A stretch of DNA of 64,000 bases. Origin: Hormiphora californensis. Its lineage: Eukaryota > Ctenophora > Tentaculata > Cydippida > Pleurobrachiidae. The translations under genes and the position numbers were made by a program. Below, one piece after another: positions 1 through 12,768 of the stretch. The stretch's first letter is position 1. Each line of letters begins with the position of its first letter. The notes beneath the pieces were generated by a model. The model was not told where the DNA came from. It worked only from the letters and a program-made list of their open reading frames with translations, and ran no database searches. Location of the stretch: positions 7,953,743-8,017,742 of the forward strand of contig CM035351.1 in the NCBI GenBank assembly GCA_020137815.1. Direction: 5' to 3'.

Positions 1-166
1 TTACGATTTTTATTTATATATACGGCTCATACGGAGGCTGAAATATATATTCTGCACTATATATTCTGCACAATGGTATATCAATCATATACATCGTACC
101 CCTACAACTATATATTCTCGGTATTTTTGCAATATTATATTAACTGTATATCATTATGTCCCACAG

Positions 167-3100
167 AATCTCTTCCTGAAGAGCAACCCCGCTAACTTCC
201 TCTGGATCGGTCTGACCCGAGATAACGAGGATGGAGAGTGGATGTGGGAGGATGAAGGGACGCCTGTTAACTATACCAACTGGAAATCCGGTCACCCCAA
301 GAGTAAGTTAAGCCTGCATTATAGAGAGGAGAATGTTCCCGTTAAAGTGTGATCAAGGGGAAGAGTGATTTTATTAAAAGTGCGAATTTAGTGTACTTCT
401 TTGCTGGCCTTGGTTGTATGAACTCTATATATGCAGTATGAACGTTTGTAGACTGGCGCGTTATGAAGTTGGCTGTTCCCAGCGCGAGCTGGGGACAGCC
501 AACTGGAGTTTAATCGCCCGGCAGGGCGATTAAACTGGTTTAAATCCCGACGCCGATCCCGAGGCGCCAGCCGAGGGTGAGGGGGAGGTGATTTAAACCT
601 ATAACGCGATAGGCTAACAAACGTTCATATTTTATGAAACCCGATAGTAATTACACACAAATAAGAGACACAACACAAGGTGAAACACACTAGAACTGCT
701 GGTAAATAGTCAACAGATACCCTGAAAATGTGTGTAGACTTAGTGTCTACTGTTCCTAACATGTTTGAGAAAGAGAGAGAAAGATTAGGGGCAATACACA
801 CTGTCAGAGGTAGTGAACAGTAAAAGAGACAATGAGAGAGAGAAATGAATGGAATGTGATTCTTTTCACTCCTTATGAGAGAGATAACATTGAAACGTGT
901 TGCAGACATGTTTCCCCTTTCTTTTGTTGACAGAACTGTGTGTTTACACACATTTTCAATACTTAGAATTTTACACGCATGTTATTCAAATGAAGAGAAA
1001 CGCGTGAAAAAGGACACTGGCCTGATAAATCGCGAGCAGGGTGTTAAATCCCCCAGCTAGCAGTTATCATGAGCGCGCAAAATCTTCAAACGACTGATAA
1101 ATCAACTATCGGGTTTCATAACTGAATAACCAAGCTTATACTAAGAAAGTTGAAAACTTCCTGTCAGAGGATTGGCCTGACCCTGCGGTCGGAGCATTTG
1201 CCTAACAGAACACTTCACTACCCCTTCACTATCCGTTTATCCCCATGCAATTTATTTTGTTGAGTAACAAAATTTATATTCATCTCCATTGACTTCATAA
1301 CCACTAATATATAGAATAATATATATACCGCTCTACCCTCTCTCTATCCCTCTTTCAAGAGATGAAGAGATAGCTTTGATTTCTTTACCCATCGTCTTTT
1401 ATTTCCTAACTATTATACCCCCATGACAAACTTTATCATTCTCTCGAGCTATGCAGCTCTCTCTTTAATCCCAACCATTGATATCTCCCTTTCGATCTCC
1501 CTTATGACCGGCTAACCACTAAATCTCCCTCTCTCTCTCCCTGGTTAGGTGGTAACTACGTTAAGATGAACCGACAGGGGTTCTGGGAAACGACAACTAA
1601 CTTAATGCATCATCCTTCCGCCTGTGAGAGATCAAGTAAGTAATTTTAGAACTATAAGGACCTAACCTAGGGGGCTATATAGGACTAAAATTTCCGTATA
1701 TCAAGGATTAAATAGTTAAGTTTTGGTTAAATGATTTCGTCGAAAACAGTTAGCATGGCTCGGGAGATGCCTAAATATCCCAACTAAAAACTCGTCCCCA
1801 GCTTTTATCACATAACTATGACATCTTAATTAAAATCACCACCATACGAACTCAAGAGATATCTCCGACAGAATTTAGCACCGTACGTAGCTACCTAACA
1901 CAAAATATTATAGAGAAAAGGGCAAATAAATTCAATCTTATTATCATTACTTTTCTAAATAGCTGTGAGCTTCATCGTCTTAGTGAACAACAAATCTCCC
2001 CACTCTTCATTTAACACCCATTCACCCTACACAGCCAAGTATGTGGTCTTCAAGAAGCGACTTGATTACGATGCTGCTAATGAGGTCTGTACCAGCATGA
2101 ACATGGACATAGCTACTATCAAGACGGAACAAGAGAATGAGGACCTTGTGGCTGAAGCCAAGATGAGTCTTGGATCTCCCTATCTGGACAAGAACTTTGA
2201 GCATGTCAACCAGGTAAAATATACTCCTTGCTTTAGCTTCCTAACTTGCCTTGCTTTAGGTGTGGGTAGGTGGTTATGCTAAACCCATGTTATTTAGGTG
2301 TGGGTAGGTGGTTATGCTAAACATATGTTATTTAGGTGTGGGTAGGTGGTTATGCTAATCACATGTTATTTAGGTGTGGGTAGGTGGTTATGCTAAACGC
2401 ATGTTATTTAGGTGTGGGTAGGTGGTTATGCTAATCCCATGTTATTTAGGTGTGGGAATGTGGTTATGAGCTAAACCCATGTTATTTAGATGTGGGTAGG
2501 TGGTTATACTAATCCCATGTTATTTAGGTGTGGGTAGGTGGTTACTGAGGACGAGGATGGCTCCATCATGTGGGAAGGACGGCACATCAGCCGAGGATTA
2601 CGTTAACTTTGAACCCAACTACGGTAAAGCCTTCTCTGGTGCTGGTGACGCCAAGGTGAGCGTGAACAAGATGCAGCAGTACTGGAAGTTGGAGAAGGGT
2701 AGCGAGGAGAGGAGTTTTGCTTGCCAGTGCCCCAGCCCCGGTCAGGATAGATTCACTGATAGCACTGAGGATGAGTATGACTACTATAACCCAGAGGAAA
2801 TGGAACCCGTCTACCAGGTACTTTGACCACTTGTGCATGGCTCATACCGCGCCATGTGCTGTCTGGCGCCACGACCCCATCTGAGCGCTACTGAGAATCA
2901 AATTGGGGTCTGGCCAGACAGGTATTTAAACACTTCTGTGGTCCCACACTGTGCTATGTACTGAGAGTTCGGTAGATCAATTAACCACTACTCCACTACA
3001 AGGTGCAGCCATTATTTTTCTGTCAAATGACAAGTATGTCCCTCCTACTATAGCGTATTACCACTTAACTGCGAGAACTGCAGCAGGGGTCGTATTTATT

Positions 3101-6100
3101 GAATTTCTAAATGTTCGATTAAGACTTCTTAAACCACTTTACTGCGGCAACTCTCTGCCCAATATAATGTTCTACAAAGACCTTTCTTTCAGGATAAGAG
3201 CTGCAAAAGGAGGTTCTTCCCAGATACCCGGCCCATGCGCTATGAGATGGCTCGACAAGAGTGCAGGAGGCAGGGCCTGGCTCTGGCCAAGATTGAGAGT
3301 GAAGAGGAGAACAACCATGTTGTACGACTGATGAACAGATTGAACAGGGGCAGGTTTGGATTGCGGTTGTTTGATCCTTCCAACTGGTTCTGGATCGGGG
3401 GTAGTGATGTGATGCTAGAGGGCACCTTTGTGTGGGATGATGGGACCATGGTGAACTACACTAACTGGGGCAAGAACCAACCTGATAACGCTCACCCCTT
3501 CCGAGGAGGTAACTCATAGAGCGGGGGTGTGTTTTACATGATTATTGTAGATTGGAGCCCAGGATCTTCACCTCAATCATACCAGAAACATGTTAAATTG
3601 ATCTACACCACCCCTACCAGAAACTAAGTTCCAATATCCCAATATCCCAGGACAGAACCATATTTCCGTGTACCGAGGAACTAAAATGTGGGACGATGCT
3701 CACTCCATGAAGGTGCGACCCTTTGTGTGCTACACAGAGGATGTGACATTCCAGGAGGAGCTTGATAATGGTTGCGATGGCAACTCAATGGGTGAGTTAA
3801 TAACTTGATAACAGTTGCGATGGCAACTCAATGGGTGAGTTAATGACAACGGTTGCGATGGCAACTCAATGGGTGAGTTAATGACTTGATAATGGTTGCG
3901 ATGGCAACTCAATGGGTGAGTTAATGACAACGGTTGCGATGGCAACTCAATGGGTGAGTTAATAACAACGGTTGCGATGGCAACTCAATGGGTGAGTTAA
4001 TGACAACGGTTGCGATGGCAACTCAATGGGTGAGTTAATGACAACGGTTGCGATGGCAACTCAATGGGTGCAAGTTTTAACATTTTAGAGGGTAAGAATA
4101 AAGGGTAAGAAAAGGCAACATTAGGGGAATATGATATATCTCTAAGTATACATCTTCATTGCAGTATTGTCCACTGACTCGCCTAAAGTTTTATTTGGCA
4201 TAGGTATGTCTGCTATTGGATCGTTTGAAAGCTCAGAGATAGTCAATCCTAAACTATAATACTATCAAACTAAGCTAGTTCTCAAGGCCCCGTGTTGTAT
4301 ATCATAGAACCGGCGGCGTCGCTGACTGTCATATATGATCATATTCGCTAGACGCTAGCTAAAACATATATAAGAGCGGTATGTATGATTTGACATATAT
4401 CGGGTAACCGCTCTCCCAAGCTTGTATATTATATCTCCCCGCTAAAATGAGCTGTCCTTTGCAGAAGACTATGAGAGTGGAACAGAAATTCTTGACGAGA
4501 CTGACGATTCTGGTACGAGCTGACATACTACACACACACGTACCGACATACAAACTGACACACAGACGACCACACACGCCAATATATTTCCACTTACTTA
4601 CTACCAAACACGTTTCATGCGACTAACAAACTCACCAGCATTATTATACTATCCGCTATATATCGTCTATGGTTTACATGCAGTATACTACCACCGCTAT
4701 ATATATACACAGCCATAACCACATATCATTTGGACCCTTCATAAATTCCCATTCAACACTTCCCCAGATCTCCTTTACAATGCACTAAGTGTTAAAATTG
4801 ATTTACGCAAATTCCGTCTCGCCATCTCTCTTTAACCACTGCAGCAATGATAATATTCTAGTATCTTCTATCTTTCTGCAAATCATATCAACTGCAACCG
4901 GGCTGCAACCACACCCCATCAACTACCATCATGCACCCATGGCTTCATCTCTAACATGTCTCCCTCCTTCTCTGCAGAAGATACAACGAACAGTGCCAAT
5001 GACAGACCCTCCAAGATCGCAGCCTCTTCATTGATCACATCTACAACTGACTGCATCAAACGAGGTAAATAGTCAGCTGATATTGTATCAACACTGAACA
5101 GTATTCAGTGAACACATTGGTTACCATGGTGACCCCCCCCCCCCTTTGGGTTGCCATGGTGCCCCCCCCCCCATTGAAGATCACAATCCTATCTAACTAC
5201 AGCTCCAACCCCCCTCCTCTTTACAGAATACAACGGTATGTACTACATCTCCAGTCAGACTCTGAGCTATGCTGATGCAGCCATGGACTGCCAGGAGAGG
5301 GGAATGCAGCTGGTTACCATTCATGATGATGCTGGTAACTCTCGAATCAGGAGTCTTGTCATGAACCGAGTACCAGTTTCAGGTAATTATAGTAACTAAT
5401 TAGTTACCAGGGAATTAGTAACTAATTAATTACCAGGGAATTAGTAACTAGGAAATCAGTATATAATATGTAGGTTGAATTCCTGTCTTTCTCCTGTTTT
5501 CGATATGAAGATAATGGATACACAGGAATATAGGAGGACGGGAAACAAAATGAACATATATTTCCCCCAGGCTATGTGTTGGCTACCCTCGGAGAGCTCA
5601 CCTATTACTGGGTCGGATTGGAGGTCAATAGCAGAGAGGAGATTGCCTGGGTAAATGGAAATCACACTACCTATGAGAACTTTGCCAGCTTCTACAAGAG
5701 ATCTGGATACTCTGATTCTAAGAGTAAGTAGTGAATAGTGATGCACAATTAACCTTGATTGGGAGCTGGTTGCTCCATCATAATGACAGGCTACCCTGGG
5801 GATGGATATGGAGAGTTGGAACTTAGGAGTATTCTAGGAGTAAGAGGGAACTGAGATATATTGTACATAGTACTAGGGGATAATATTTTGTTACAGTATG
5901 CTGCTTCGCATATTTAACTGCAATAGTCAGTAAAAAATATCGTATCCGCTATATAATGGGGGGGGGGGGGGGGGCAACGCTCATTTTTTATATATTTTTA
6001 TATATTTTATATACCTTTTTTTTGGAAAAAAAAAAACATAATTTTTTATATATATATAAAATATATAAAAATATATAAAAATACATGTGAATATATAAAA

Positions 6101-9100
6101 ATATATAAAAATATATAAAAAATATATAAAAATATATATAAAAAATTGTGCCGAAAGTGTGAAAACAGAAAGCTGTTTTTCGCCATAGCGGGATCAAATA
6201 TCATTCAATTGATCTCAAACTTGGTCAGCATCTTCATCTAGATAATCCTGATGATTTTCCGTCATCAATGTGACGTTTGTAACATCGTGACGTCGCGTCA
6301 AAATGACGTCAAAAATGATTTGTTTTTTTAGTTTCGCGATCCCAACCTCTCTTCACCAGTTCTAGTACATCTGCACTATGTGGTCATGTCCGATAGGCTT
6401 GCGAGATCCAGTGATTTTGATAGAAAACGCGCAGTAGACGCTCAATTTTGACCAAGATCCAACCTCGTTGCGCGTTTTTACGTGTAAAACCAGCGCTGAC
6501 AAGTGCTTTTTTAGCATAAATGTCGCATTTAATACATGACCGCATCGGACCGGTTGCGAGGGAAAGGTTGCATAGTAATCTCTAGCCCCCTAACTTTCTT
6601 TTGATACCAAAATTTAGGTTGCGCTTTGAACAGAAGTCAGTTTTTGGGCTATAGGACGAACTTTGATGCCGTGCTGTCCAAAACCTGCCGCACTTTCAGC
6701 AAAGTTATGGGTAGCAAAATGATCTTTAGACGATTACCTACAACTGCTACACAATTTCCAGGGTGTTTGACAGCACACGCAAGCGTGCATGCTCCCTGAA
6801 AGCGCCTAACAAAATCGCGCAAAACCCCTCAAAACGGAGGATTCCTATCGGACAAATGCGCGTTTTGACCACATAGTGATCTGCACGGATCAACATACAA
6901 AAAATGATTGAAATCACACCAAAACTGGTAGATATTATTAGGCCGGAACCTCTCTTCACTGCAGTTCTACTTTTGACAGTGCATAATTCACTTTTGAACA
7001 CATTCTCAATTATGTAAAACAGCTATCACCCTCTCAAACACTTAAATTAACTCTATGAAACATATTCAAGTGAACAATAGATGGAAATAATCCCCTTTTT
7101 TGAAAGTAAAAGGGGTGAAAAAAGGGTTTATTTTATATATTTTTATATATTTTTATATATTTTTATATATTATTTATATAACTTTATATATTTTTATATA
7201 TTTTTATATATTTTTATATATATATAAAAAATTCCAAAATTAAGGAAATATATAAAAAATTCGTTGGCCCCCCCCCCCCTATATAATAAATGTCATATCC
7301 CAGCGGCAAGTTAAATCATAACATTTTTCTCACTCAAAGTTAACGAATATCCTAGAACATTTTATAACGCGTAACGAGGAGATACTAAATGATAGATATG
7401 ACGTTGTTCACTAAAAATAGGCGCCAGAAATTCAACAATTAATTAAAATACGATCCTACATGACGATATATCGTCAATAAAACTGAGGAACTTGTCGCGA
7501 CTTGCGTCATGTCATTCCTCCACGTTAACCAAATCCCCGAAATGAGCCCCCGTGATTTCCTTGTTCCCAGCGACACTAACCATGTCCCCATGACAGATAA
7601 GCTAGCGATCAGTAAGATAGATGGAACCTGGGAATGGAGGGAAACAGAGGAGAGACACATGTATGTGTGCGAGGAGCCCGACAAGTGGACCTGTATTGAA
7701 CAGAGAAGTAAGAGATCATCAGGTTGTAGTGAGATAGTGGAGCAGCAGACCAGGAGTCGTGATAGTGATGGTGATGGTGGTGTACTTGTGCAGCCCATTT
7801 GAAATAAAACAATTGTATTTCCCGTTTGAAATGACACGTTAGAGAACTTTTTGTTGTGACAAAAGACTATGTGAAGCATTATAATAAAAGGTGACTACCA
7901 GAACACTAAAGCATGTGACAGGTTTCAGGAACCGTCGCCAACATATATTTGTCTTGTTTTTAAGATTAATTTATGAAATGTTTTTACCAAACTGATATTG
8001 TACCGTGATTTGAAGCATATACGTATCTTCGTTTCTGTCAAGGTCTCCCTGTGATGTTTCTGTGAGACTCACAGTGTGAGTGAACCCACAGTGTGAGTGA
8101 ACCCACAGTGTGAGTGAACCCCATCTGGTCCATCCCCTATAACTAACTCAGCTCTCCTGCATCTAAACACCCACATTCTAGTGTACCCCTACCTATAACC
8201 CTCTACCTTTCCCACATTCTAGCTCTAGAGGAAGGCCAGGAAGTGTGTGTTGGAGGGACCTATGAGCAGGTCATTGAGTTCGAGTATAACCTGGCATTCA
8301 ACTCCTGGGAGGGAGCCAAGGAGGCATGTGAAGAGAAGGGCATGACCATGTCCCTACCTGGGGATATCTATGAAAATGAGAAGCTGAGGAAATTCTCTGA
8401 TGACATGTACCCTCGACCACAGAGTGTGAGACAGAACCCCGGGGAGGCTGAAAACTGGGTATGTGTGTTTGTTGAGACATGAGTACAGGTGTTATACTGA
8501 AGATTCATTCCCTGAAGATTCACCCCCTGAAGATTCACCCCCTGGTTACAAGCACTCTGATTGGCCTAATCAGAGTCTCTGTCCAGAGATCAGGAGTATG
8601 CGACCTTCTACTAAATACTAAGTACTGACTAAACATCCTCCCTCCTGTAGATTTGGATTGATTTGAACGATATCGAGAAGGAGGGAAGTTACGTTAGTAG
8701 TGATGGTACTGAAGCTAAGTGGTATCACTGGGGAACAGGTCAACCAGACAACAAATTCCCTCGACGTGGAGGTAGGTGTATTGGCATAAAATGAAGGTCT
8801 TTTTATCTTATCAAATGTCCCTGCTATAATACATGTGCCCTATATCATCATCTGTGTGGCCTGGGTTGATTATTAATTATAACTCAGAACACGCTTTTCC
8901 TGACGTTAAATACGAGTTATGCAGTATGGCAGTTCTCACCCCATGAATTATGTCATTCTCTCCCCTGTCCTGCACAGCTGTGTAGAGATTTAACACACAC
9001 TTGAGACTATAATAATAGTACTAGCTCTGTTGCAAAAGGTGTTATACCCACCACAAAAAAAAAACCTCAAAGAGCCACCATTTTCTTTTGTGTGCAGGAG

Positions 9101-12100
9101 GTCACTATGTCATCACCATAAATAGAGGGTTTTTCTTTTTTCTTCTTTCTTTTATCACTTCATCGTTCCTACTGCATCTGTCACCAGGCCCCACCCCATC
9201 ATGTGACCCCTGTATCTTTTGTGAATCTTAAATAGCTAGGAAATCTTAACAATTGAGTTAGCGACATTGCAGTTGTTAAAACCGTTTATTTTAACCGTTT
9301 ATTAAACGCTTCTTTATCTATCAAACTAAAAGATTCTTCTTGAACATTCCATCTATGGTATTCATTCAATTCTCTCAGTATTTCTCTCATTCATGTGCCA
9401 ATGCATGATTTCTCTTGTTTTGTTCAAACCTTTTTATTTTATTTTAGGGTCGAACAAGGCAAGATTTCTCCCACATATCTCAATGATTTCCACTTTTCAC
9501 TCTATCTCTATACCAGTTTTATCTCACACGATTTCCTCCCAATTCCAGGCCAAGACAGGGTGTCACTGAACAAGAACACGGGAAAATGGTTTGACGCCTT
9601 TGAGGAGCGACGACTACAGTCCGTCTGTCAGAAATCTGTTTGGCAATGTGTTAAAAAGGTAAATCATGAGCTGATGAATTTAGTTGTCACAGCCTGTCAC
9701 ACTGAGTATAAGCTTGATAGCCGCGGCAGCTCTCTTGTCAAGTTGAATATATCGGTGGGCATGTATCGGTTGAATATAAGGTATCAAGTGTTAGATAGTA
9801 CTAACTAGGACACAACTTGAAAGAAACTGTCAAGTAGCTGATACAACACGTTAAAAGGAGGGTGACATGCTCTCTCTAGTGTGTGACACGCTCAATTGAC
9901 TATAAGTGTAATATCATATCTTGATCTATCGGGTATCACTCGGTACTAAAGGAACCAATACTAGTGTTGAAAATTATTAAAGAGTTGGGGAGAGAGTGAG
10001 AGAGAGAGAGAGAGAACATTCAGTACAATGCACATATATATGAGAAGATAGTGCCATCATCAAGCTTTAGATTCAAAGGGTAGTTGATGATATACGGCAT
10101 CTACAAAGGTATTAGACCGTAAAATAGGTAGCTAGATCAGATAGTGCCATGAGAACACATGAGTATATTATATTGTAACTGGTTGGTACCCGAAATGGCG
10201 GTCAATACTGCCGATAGGTAGGTGTCACCCTCCTGATAAAGAGCGGTCAATACTACAGATAGCTCTCCTTATATTATGAGGAGGGTCGCACCTATAGTCG
10301 TGCCACCCACTCTCACTCAGCTCTCTACCGTGTGCGGCAAAAAAAATGCCCCCCCTAGACCACCATAGTTGCCGATGTGGTGGAGAGCTGTAACTTGGCA
10401 GGGTTGCTCCACTATGTCTATCTTGATCCTGACAGAAAAATCAGAGCTCTAGCTCAAAATTCATTTTTTTGATAGGAATGAACATTGTCGTCATTCATTC
10501 CAAGAAAAAAATATTTTCGGTCCAGAATTCAAGCAATTATCTTTGGCCATCGATTAGCTTTCCAATGTGACCAAGATCATCTAAATTGGGCAACCACAAG
10601 AGACACAGTGTCATGTTTCTTAAAGTTAGTCAGGTCATGTGATCTTCACCGAATCGTTGAGTGTTCAGTATTACGAATCGGTCTAAGTGGTAGAGAATCA
10701 CGTATCACGGCTACTAATGAGGGATGACGATGCTGATTGGTCATGAGATCTGTAGCTCTTTGATAAATGTCCTCTTTCCTCGAATCACATTACCCTGTAT
10801 TGGTACACATACCTCATTAGCGGCCGTGATACGAGATTCCTCTGCCCATTGGCTCGATTAGCAATCCCGGATAATCAACGATTCGGTGAAGATCACATGA
10901 CCTGACTAACTTTAAGAAACATGACACTGTGTCTCTTGTGGTTGCCCAATTTAGATGATCTTGGTCACATTGGAAAGCTAATCGATGGCCAAAGATAATT
11001 GCTTGAATTCTGGACCGAAAATATTTTTTTCTTGGAATGAATGACAATGTTCATTCCTATCAAAAAAATGAATTTTGAGCTAGAGCTCTGATTTTTCTGT
11101 CAGGATCAAGATAGACATAGTGGAGCAACCCTGCCAAGTTACAGCTCTCCACCACATCGGCAACTATGGTGGTCTAGGGGGGGCATTTTTTTTGCCGCAC
11201 ACGGTATGAGTCATAAAGAGTGGGAGACAAGACACTCTCTCTCCTAACACCCCCCCCCCCCCCCAACTCTAATACACACATACCTATTATGCAGGTTCTG
11301 ACTGCATCTCCCGAGCCCACTACTGAGCCCATCTCCACTGAGTCTATGCCTCCTCCTGAGTTCCTGGAGCGACCTTCATCCTACATCGCCAACACTGGCA
11401 GTACCGTCACCTTCTCTGCAAGATTTGATGAGAGTGAGTTTTACTACTACCCCACTACAGCTCCCCCTCAATCGCACGAAATCAAGACTGGTCATATAAT
11501 TATACCTTCTTGAAAAGTGAACTTCCTTGTTTTAGTAAGTAATCAGGTTCCTTATTTAACTCCCCTCCTGCAGGTCTCGGAGGGCAGCTGATTTGGTATG
11601 TAGCTGGAAAGCAGGTGAAGAAATCTTGGAATGGCAAAATCAGACTGAACAAAGCGGGAGACCTTGTTATGAGCAACGTGCAGGCTTCAGATGAGGGTGT
11701 TGTTTCTGTCATCTTGTTTAGAGGTGGACGGGAAGCCATCGCTAATGCTGCTCTGAATATAGGTAGGTTTAGAGGCACAATACTAGGCTCTGAATGTTAT
11801 AGGTAACGGGGGTTTAGATGCAAAATATGACTAAAAAAACACAAAAACCACTTAAATAATGACTCCGTTAAATCCGCCAACAATCACGTCTGATGATGTC
11901 AAGTTGATCACTGATTACAACAAAAACATTTCCACAAACTGCAAACACACACAATACAAGGTCAAAAGTCAAGATAGGCGAACACACACGTCACAACGGG
12001 AAGGGACACACAAAACCAAAGAGAAACAAGACAAGAGAAAGGGAATGATCGCGCGGGTAAATCCCCTGTACATTTTCACAGTTTGGGTCACGTGACCTTC

Positions 12101-12768
12101 GCGCGTGTGTACATTTGTACACGATTAACGGAGGGGAGGTACACAACACACACACACTGGGACGCGGGGGTTGGGAGCTGATCTCCCACTTGACATACAA
12201 AACCATCTCATTTCCCAATTCCAACCCAATTAAACGATTGATTATGTTATGCTGACCACTCTATTTCCCTCCCCTACAGTTGACCAAAAGCTGCTAGCGT
12301 ACATTGTGGTGAATGAGGGAGGAGAGACCTATGTGGAGGCATCAGATGTGTGTATGGAGATGGGCGGTTACACCATCTCCCCAGAATCAGACCAAGAGAA
12401 CACAGATATTGGGATGATGGTGAGGGACAACAAGGTTTGGTTGGGTCAGAGCTACAAGAATGGAACCCTCTACCTGCAAGATAGCACTACCCCTGCTGAG
12501 TATGCGAACTGGGCTGAGGGAGAGCCTTCACTGGATACCGGGGTGGTAATGATGGATGCTGTTGAAGATTCGGAGACCTTTGGGCAGTGGTTTGTCCAGG
12601 AGGGCAGTGAGCAGTATGCTACTGTTTGTGAGAGAGGTAAGAAAACAGACTTCAACTCTCTCTCTCTTCTTTTTTAGATTTAACAAATAAATTTATGAAT
12701 ACCAAACAACATCTTCCTTTCTTTCAGTGCCACGAAAAATGAGTTCAGAGGGAGAGAGGAGGTCATAA
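167..12768 (+). CDS. Multi-domain C-type lectin with Ig-like module (3' part of gene, 18 exons)
   Basis: Exons, all GT-AG: 167-302, 1549-1635, 1963-2213, 2528-2817, 3193-3508, 3651-3791, 4465-4512, 4978-5064, 5227-5382, 5571-5723, 7597-7707, 8223-8458, 8651-8771, 9549-9658, 11295-11433, 11574-11762, 12280-12636, 12728-12768 (TAA). Phases agree throughout except exon 4. They encode six CTLDs in series: partial A (exons 1-2, with WIGLTRDNEDGEW and VNYTNW), B (3-4), C (5-6, WIGGSD and QPDN), a Ser/Thr/Asp-rich linker (7-8), D (9-11), E (12-14, QPDN), an Ig-like segment (15-16) and F (17). Domains C and E keep a QPD-type site, which in this fold predicts galactose-type Ca-dependent binding; the others look degenerate. 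The protein ends 13 residues after CTLD F with no membrane segment, so it is probably secreted or matrix-associated. The 5' end lies left of the window. The start of exon 11 was chosen by phase and is the least certain border. Confidence 0.85.
437..629. mobile_element. Short inverted-repeat element (MITE-like)
   Basis: Perfect 13-bp terminal inverted repeat TATGAACGTTTGT at 437-449 and its complement at 617-629, with a second matching pair (GCGTTAT/ATAACGC) further in. The interior contains two hairpins, around 471-507 (AGTTGGCTGT...ACAGCCAACT) and around 509-540 (GTTTAATCGCCC...GGGCGATTAAAC). It has no coding capacity and lies in the first visible lectin intron. No clear target duplication. 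Confidence 0.55.
632..1121. mobile_element. Second inverted-repeat element next to the first
   Basis: Perfect 17-bp terminal inverted repeat TTATGAAACCCGATAGT at 632-648 and its complement at 1105-1121; about 490 bp, non-coding, AT-rich. It starts 3 bp after the preceding element, so one may have inserted beside or into the other. No convincing target duplication is visible. Confidence 0.55.
2259..2537 (+). repeat. 38-bp minisatellite built from an intron/exon junction
   Basis: Eight units of about 38 bp start at 2259, 2297, 2335, 2373, 2411, 2449, ~2488 and 2526. Each carries TTATTTAG followed by GTGTGGGTAGGTGGTTA. The last unit is the true 3' splice site and first codons (V-W-V-G-G) of the exon at 2528, so the array is a tandem duplication of the acceptor plus exon start. 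Each upstream unit is therefore a potential decoy acceptor. Confidence 0.9.
2528..2817 (+). other. Frame-broken lectin exon (CTLD B, second half)
   Basis: Neighbouring exons end and start in phase 0, so this exon should be a multiple of three, but it is 290 nt. The CTLD reading VWVGG-TEDEDGSIMWE-DGTSAEDYVNF uses all three frames. It is restored by removing one T near 2541 and one G near 2577. If splicing used the AG 10 nt further in (after position 2537), only the second break would remain. Either these are residual sequencing insertions or this allele is damaged. The rest of the exon is intact and carries the final cysteines (SFACQC) and an acidic Tyr-rich tail. Confidence 0.7.
2859..2923. 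repeat. Short hairpin repeat
   Basis: TGTCTGG...ACCCCA on the left pairs with TGGGGTC...CCAGACA on the right around a loop containing TGAGAATCAAA. A related sequence in the opposite orientation occurs at 21,408-21,465 (TGTCTGGCACC, GACCCCGTTTTGATTCT), so this is a dispersed family. It lies in a lectin intron. Confidence 0.5.
3769..4070 (+). repeat. Minisatellite built from an exon/intron junction
   Basis: Eight units of about 38 bp (two are about 43 bp with an extra CTTGATAA) repeat GGTTGCGATGGCAACTCAATG followed by GGTGAGTTAAT. The first unit is the real exon end and 5' splice site at 3791/3792 of the lectin gene; the others copy both the last coding bases (NGCDGNSM) and the donor into the intron. 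Use of a downstream donor would lengthen the exon by whole units. Confidence 0.9.
5950..7287. mobile_element. 1.32-kb DNA element with G-run ends and 8-bp target duplication
   Basis: TATATAAT flanks both ends directly (5950-5957 and 7280-7287). The element begins with a run of 17 G (5958-5974) then CAACG, and ends with CGTTGG then a run of 12 C (7268-7279), so the terminal inverted repeat is a G tract plus CAACG. Just inside are inverted tracts of TATATATTTT repeats (about 5988-6150 and 7128-7250). The core 6150-7100 is not low-complexity but has no convincing reading frame. An 8-bp duplication is typical of hAT-type transposition; a non-autonomous member is the simplest reading. It lies in a lectin intron. 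Confidence 0.7.
8071..8122 (+). repeat. Short tandem repeat
   Basis: Three to four copies of the 17-bp unit ACCCACAGTGTGAGTGA in a lectin intron; each copy contains the small palindrome CACAGTGTG. No other function seen. Confidence 0.6.
10326..11206. mobile_element. Foldback element with TA target duplication
   Basis: Near-perfect inverted repeat: arm 10328-10660 matches 10875-11204 in reverse complement, and weaker pairing continues inward to about 10729/10810. Ends are CCGTGTGCGGCA and complement, flanked by TA on both sides, as for Tc1/mariner-like transposition. An A run followed by GCCCCCCCTAG lies just inside each end. No transposase; the small open frames are mirror images of each other. 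It sits in the lectin intron between 9659 and 11294. Confidence 0.8.
11295..11762 (+). other. Ig-like module inside the lectin gene (exons 15-16)
   Basis: The two exons encode a Pro/Thr linker, then a stretch with I-set features: RPSSYIANTGSTVTFSA (A'-B strands), LIWYVAGKQV (C strand with the core Trp), LVMSNVQASDEGVVSV (E-F strands with the D-E-G turn) and AANAALNI-like strand G. The usual disulfide cysteines of strands B and F are replaced (F and V/S), so the fold would lack the intrachain bridge. It sits between CTLD E and CTLD F. Assignment is from pattern only; a fibronectin-like beta sandwich is the main alternative. Confidence 0.55.

Noticed and set aside
2259-4070. CRISPR-like arrays of ~38-bp direct repeats
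   Set aside because: No spacers, eukaryotic intron context and derivation from splice junctions; ordinary minisatellites.
10485-11047. Open frames on both strands of the foldback (FIPRKKYFRSRIQ...)
   Set aside because: The same sequence read from each arm of the palindrome; no known protein.
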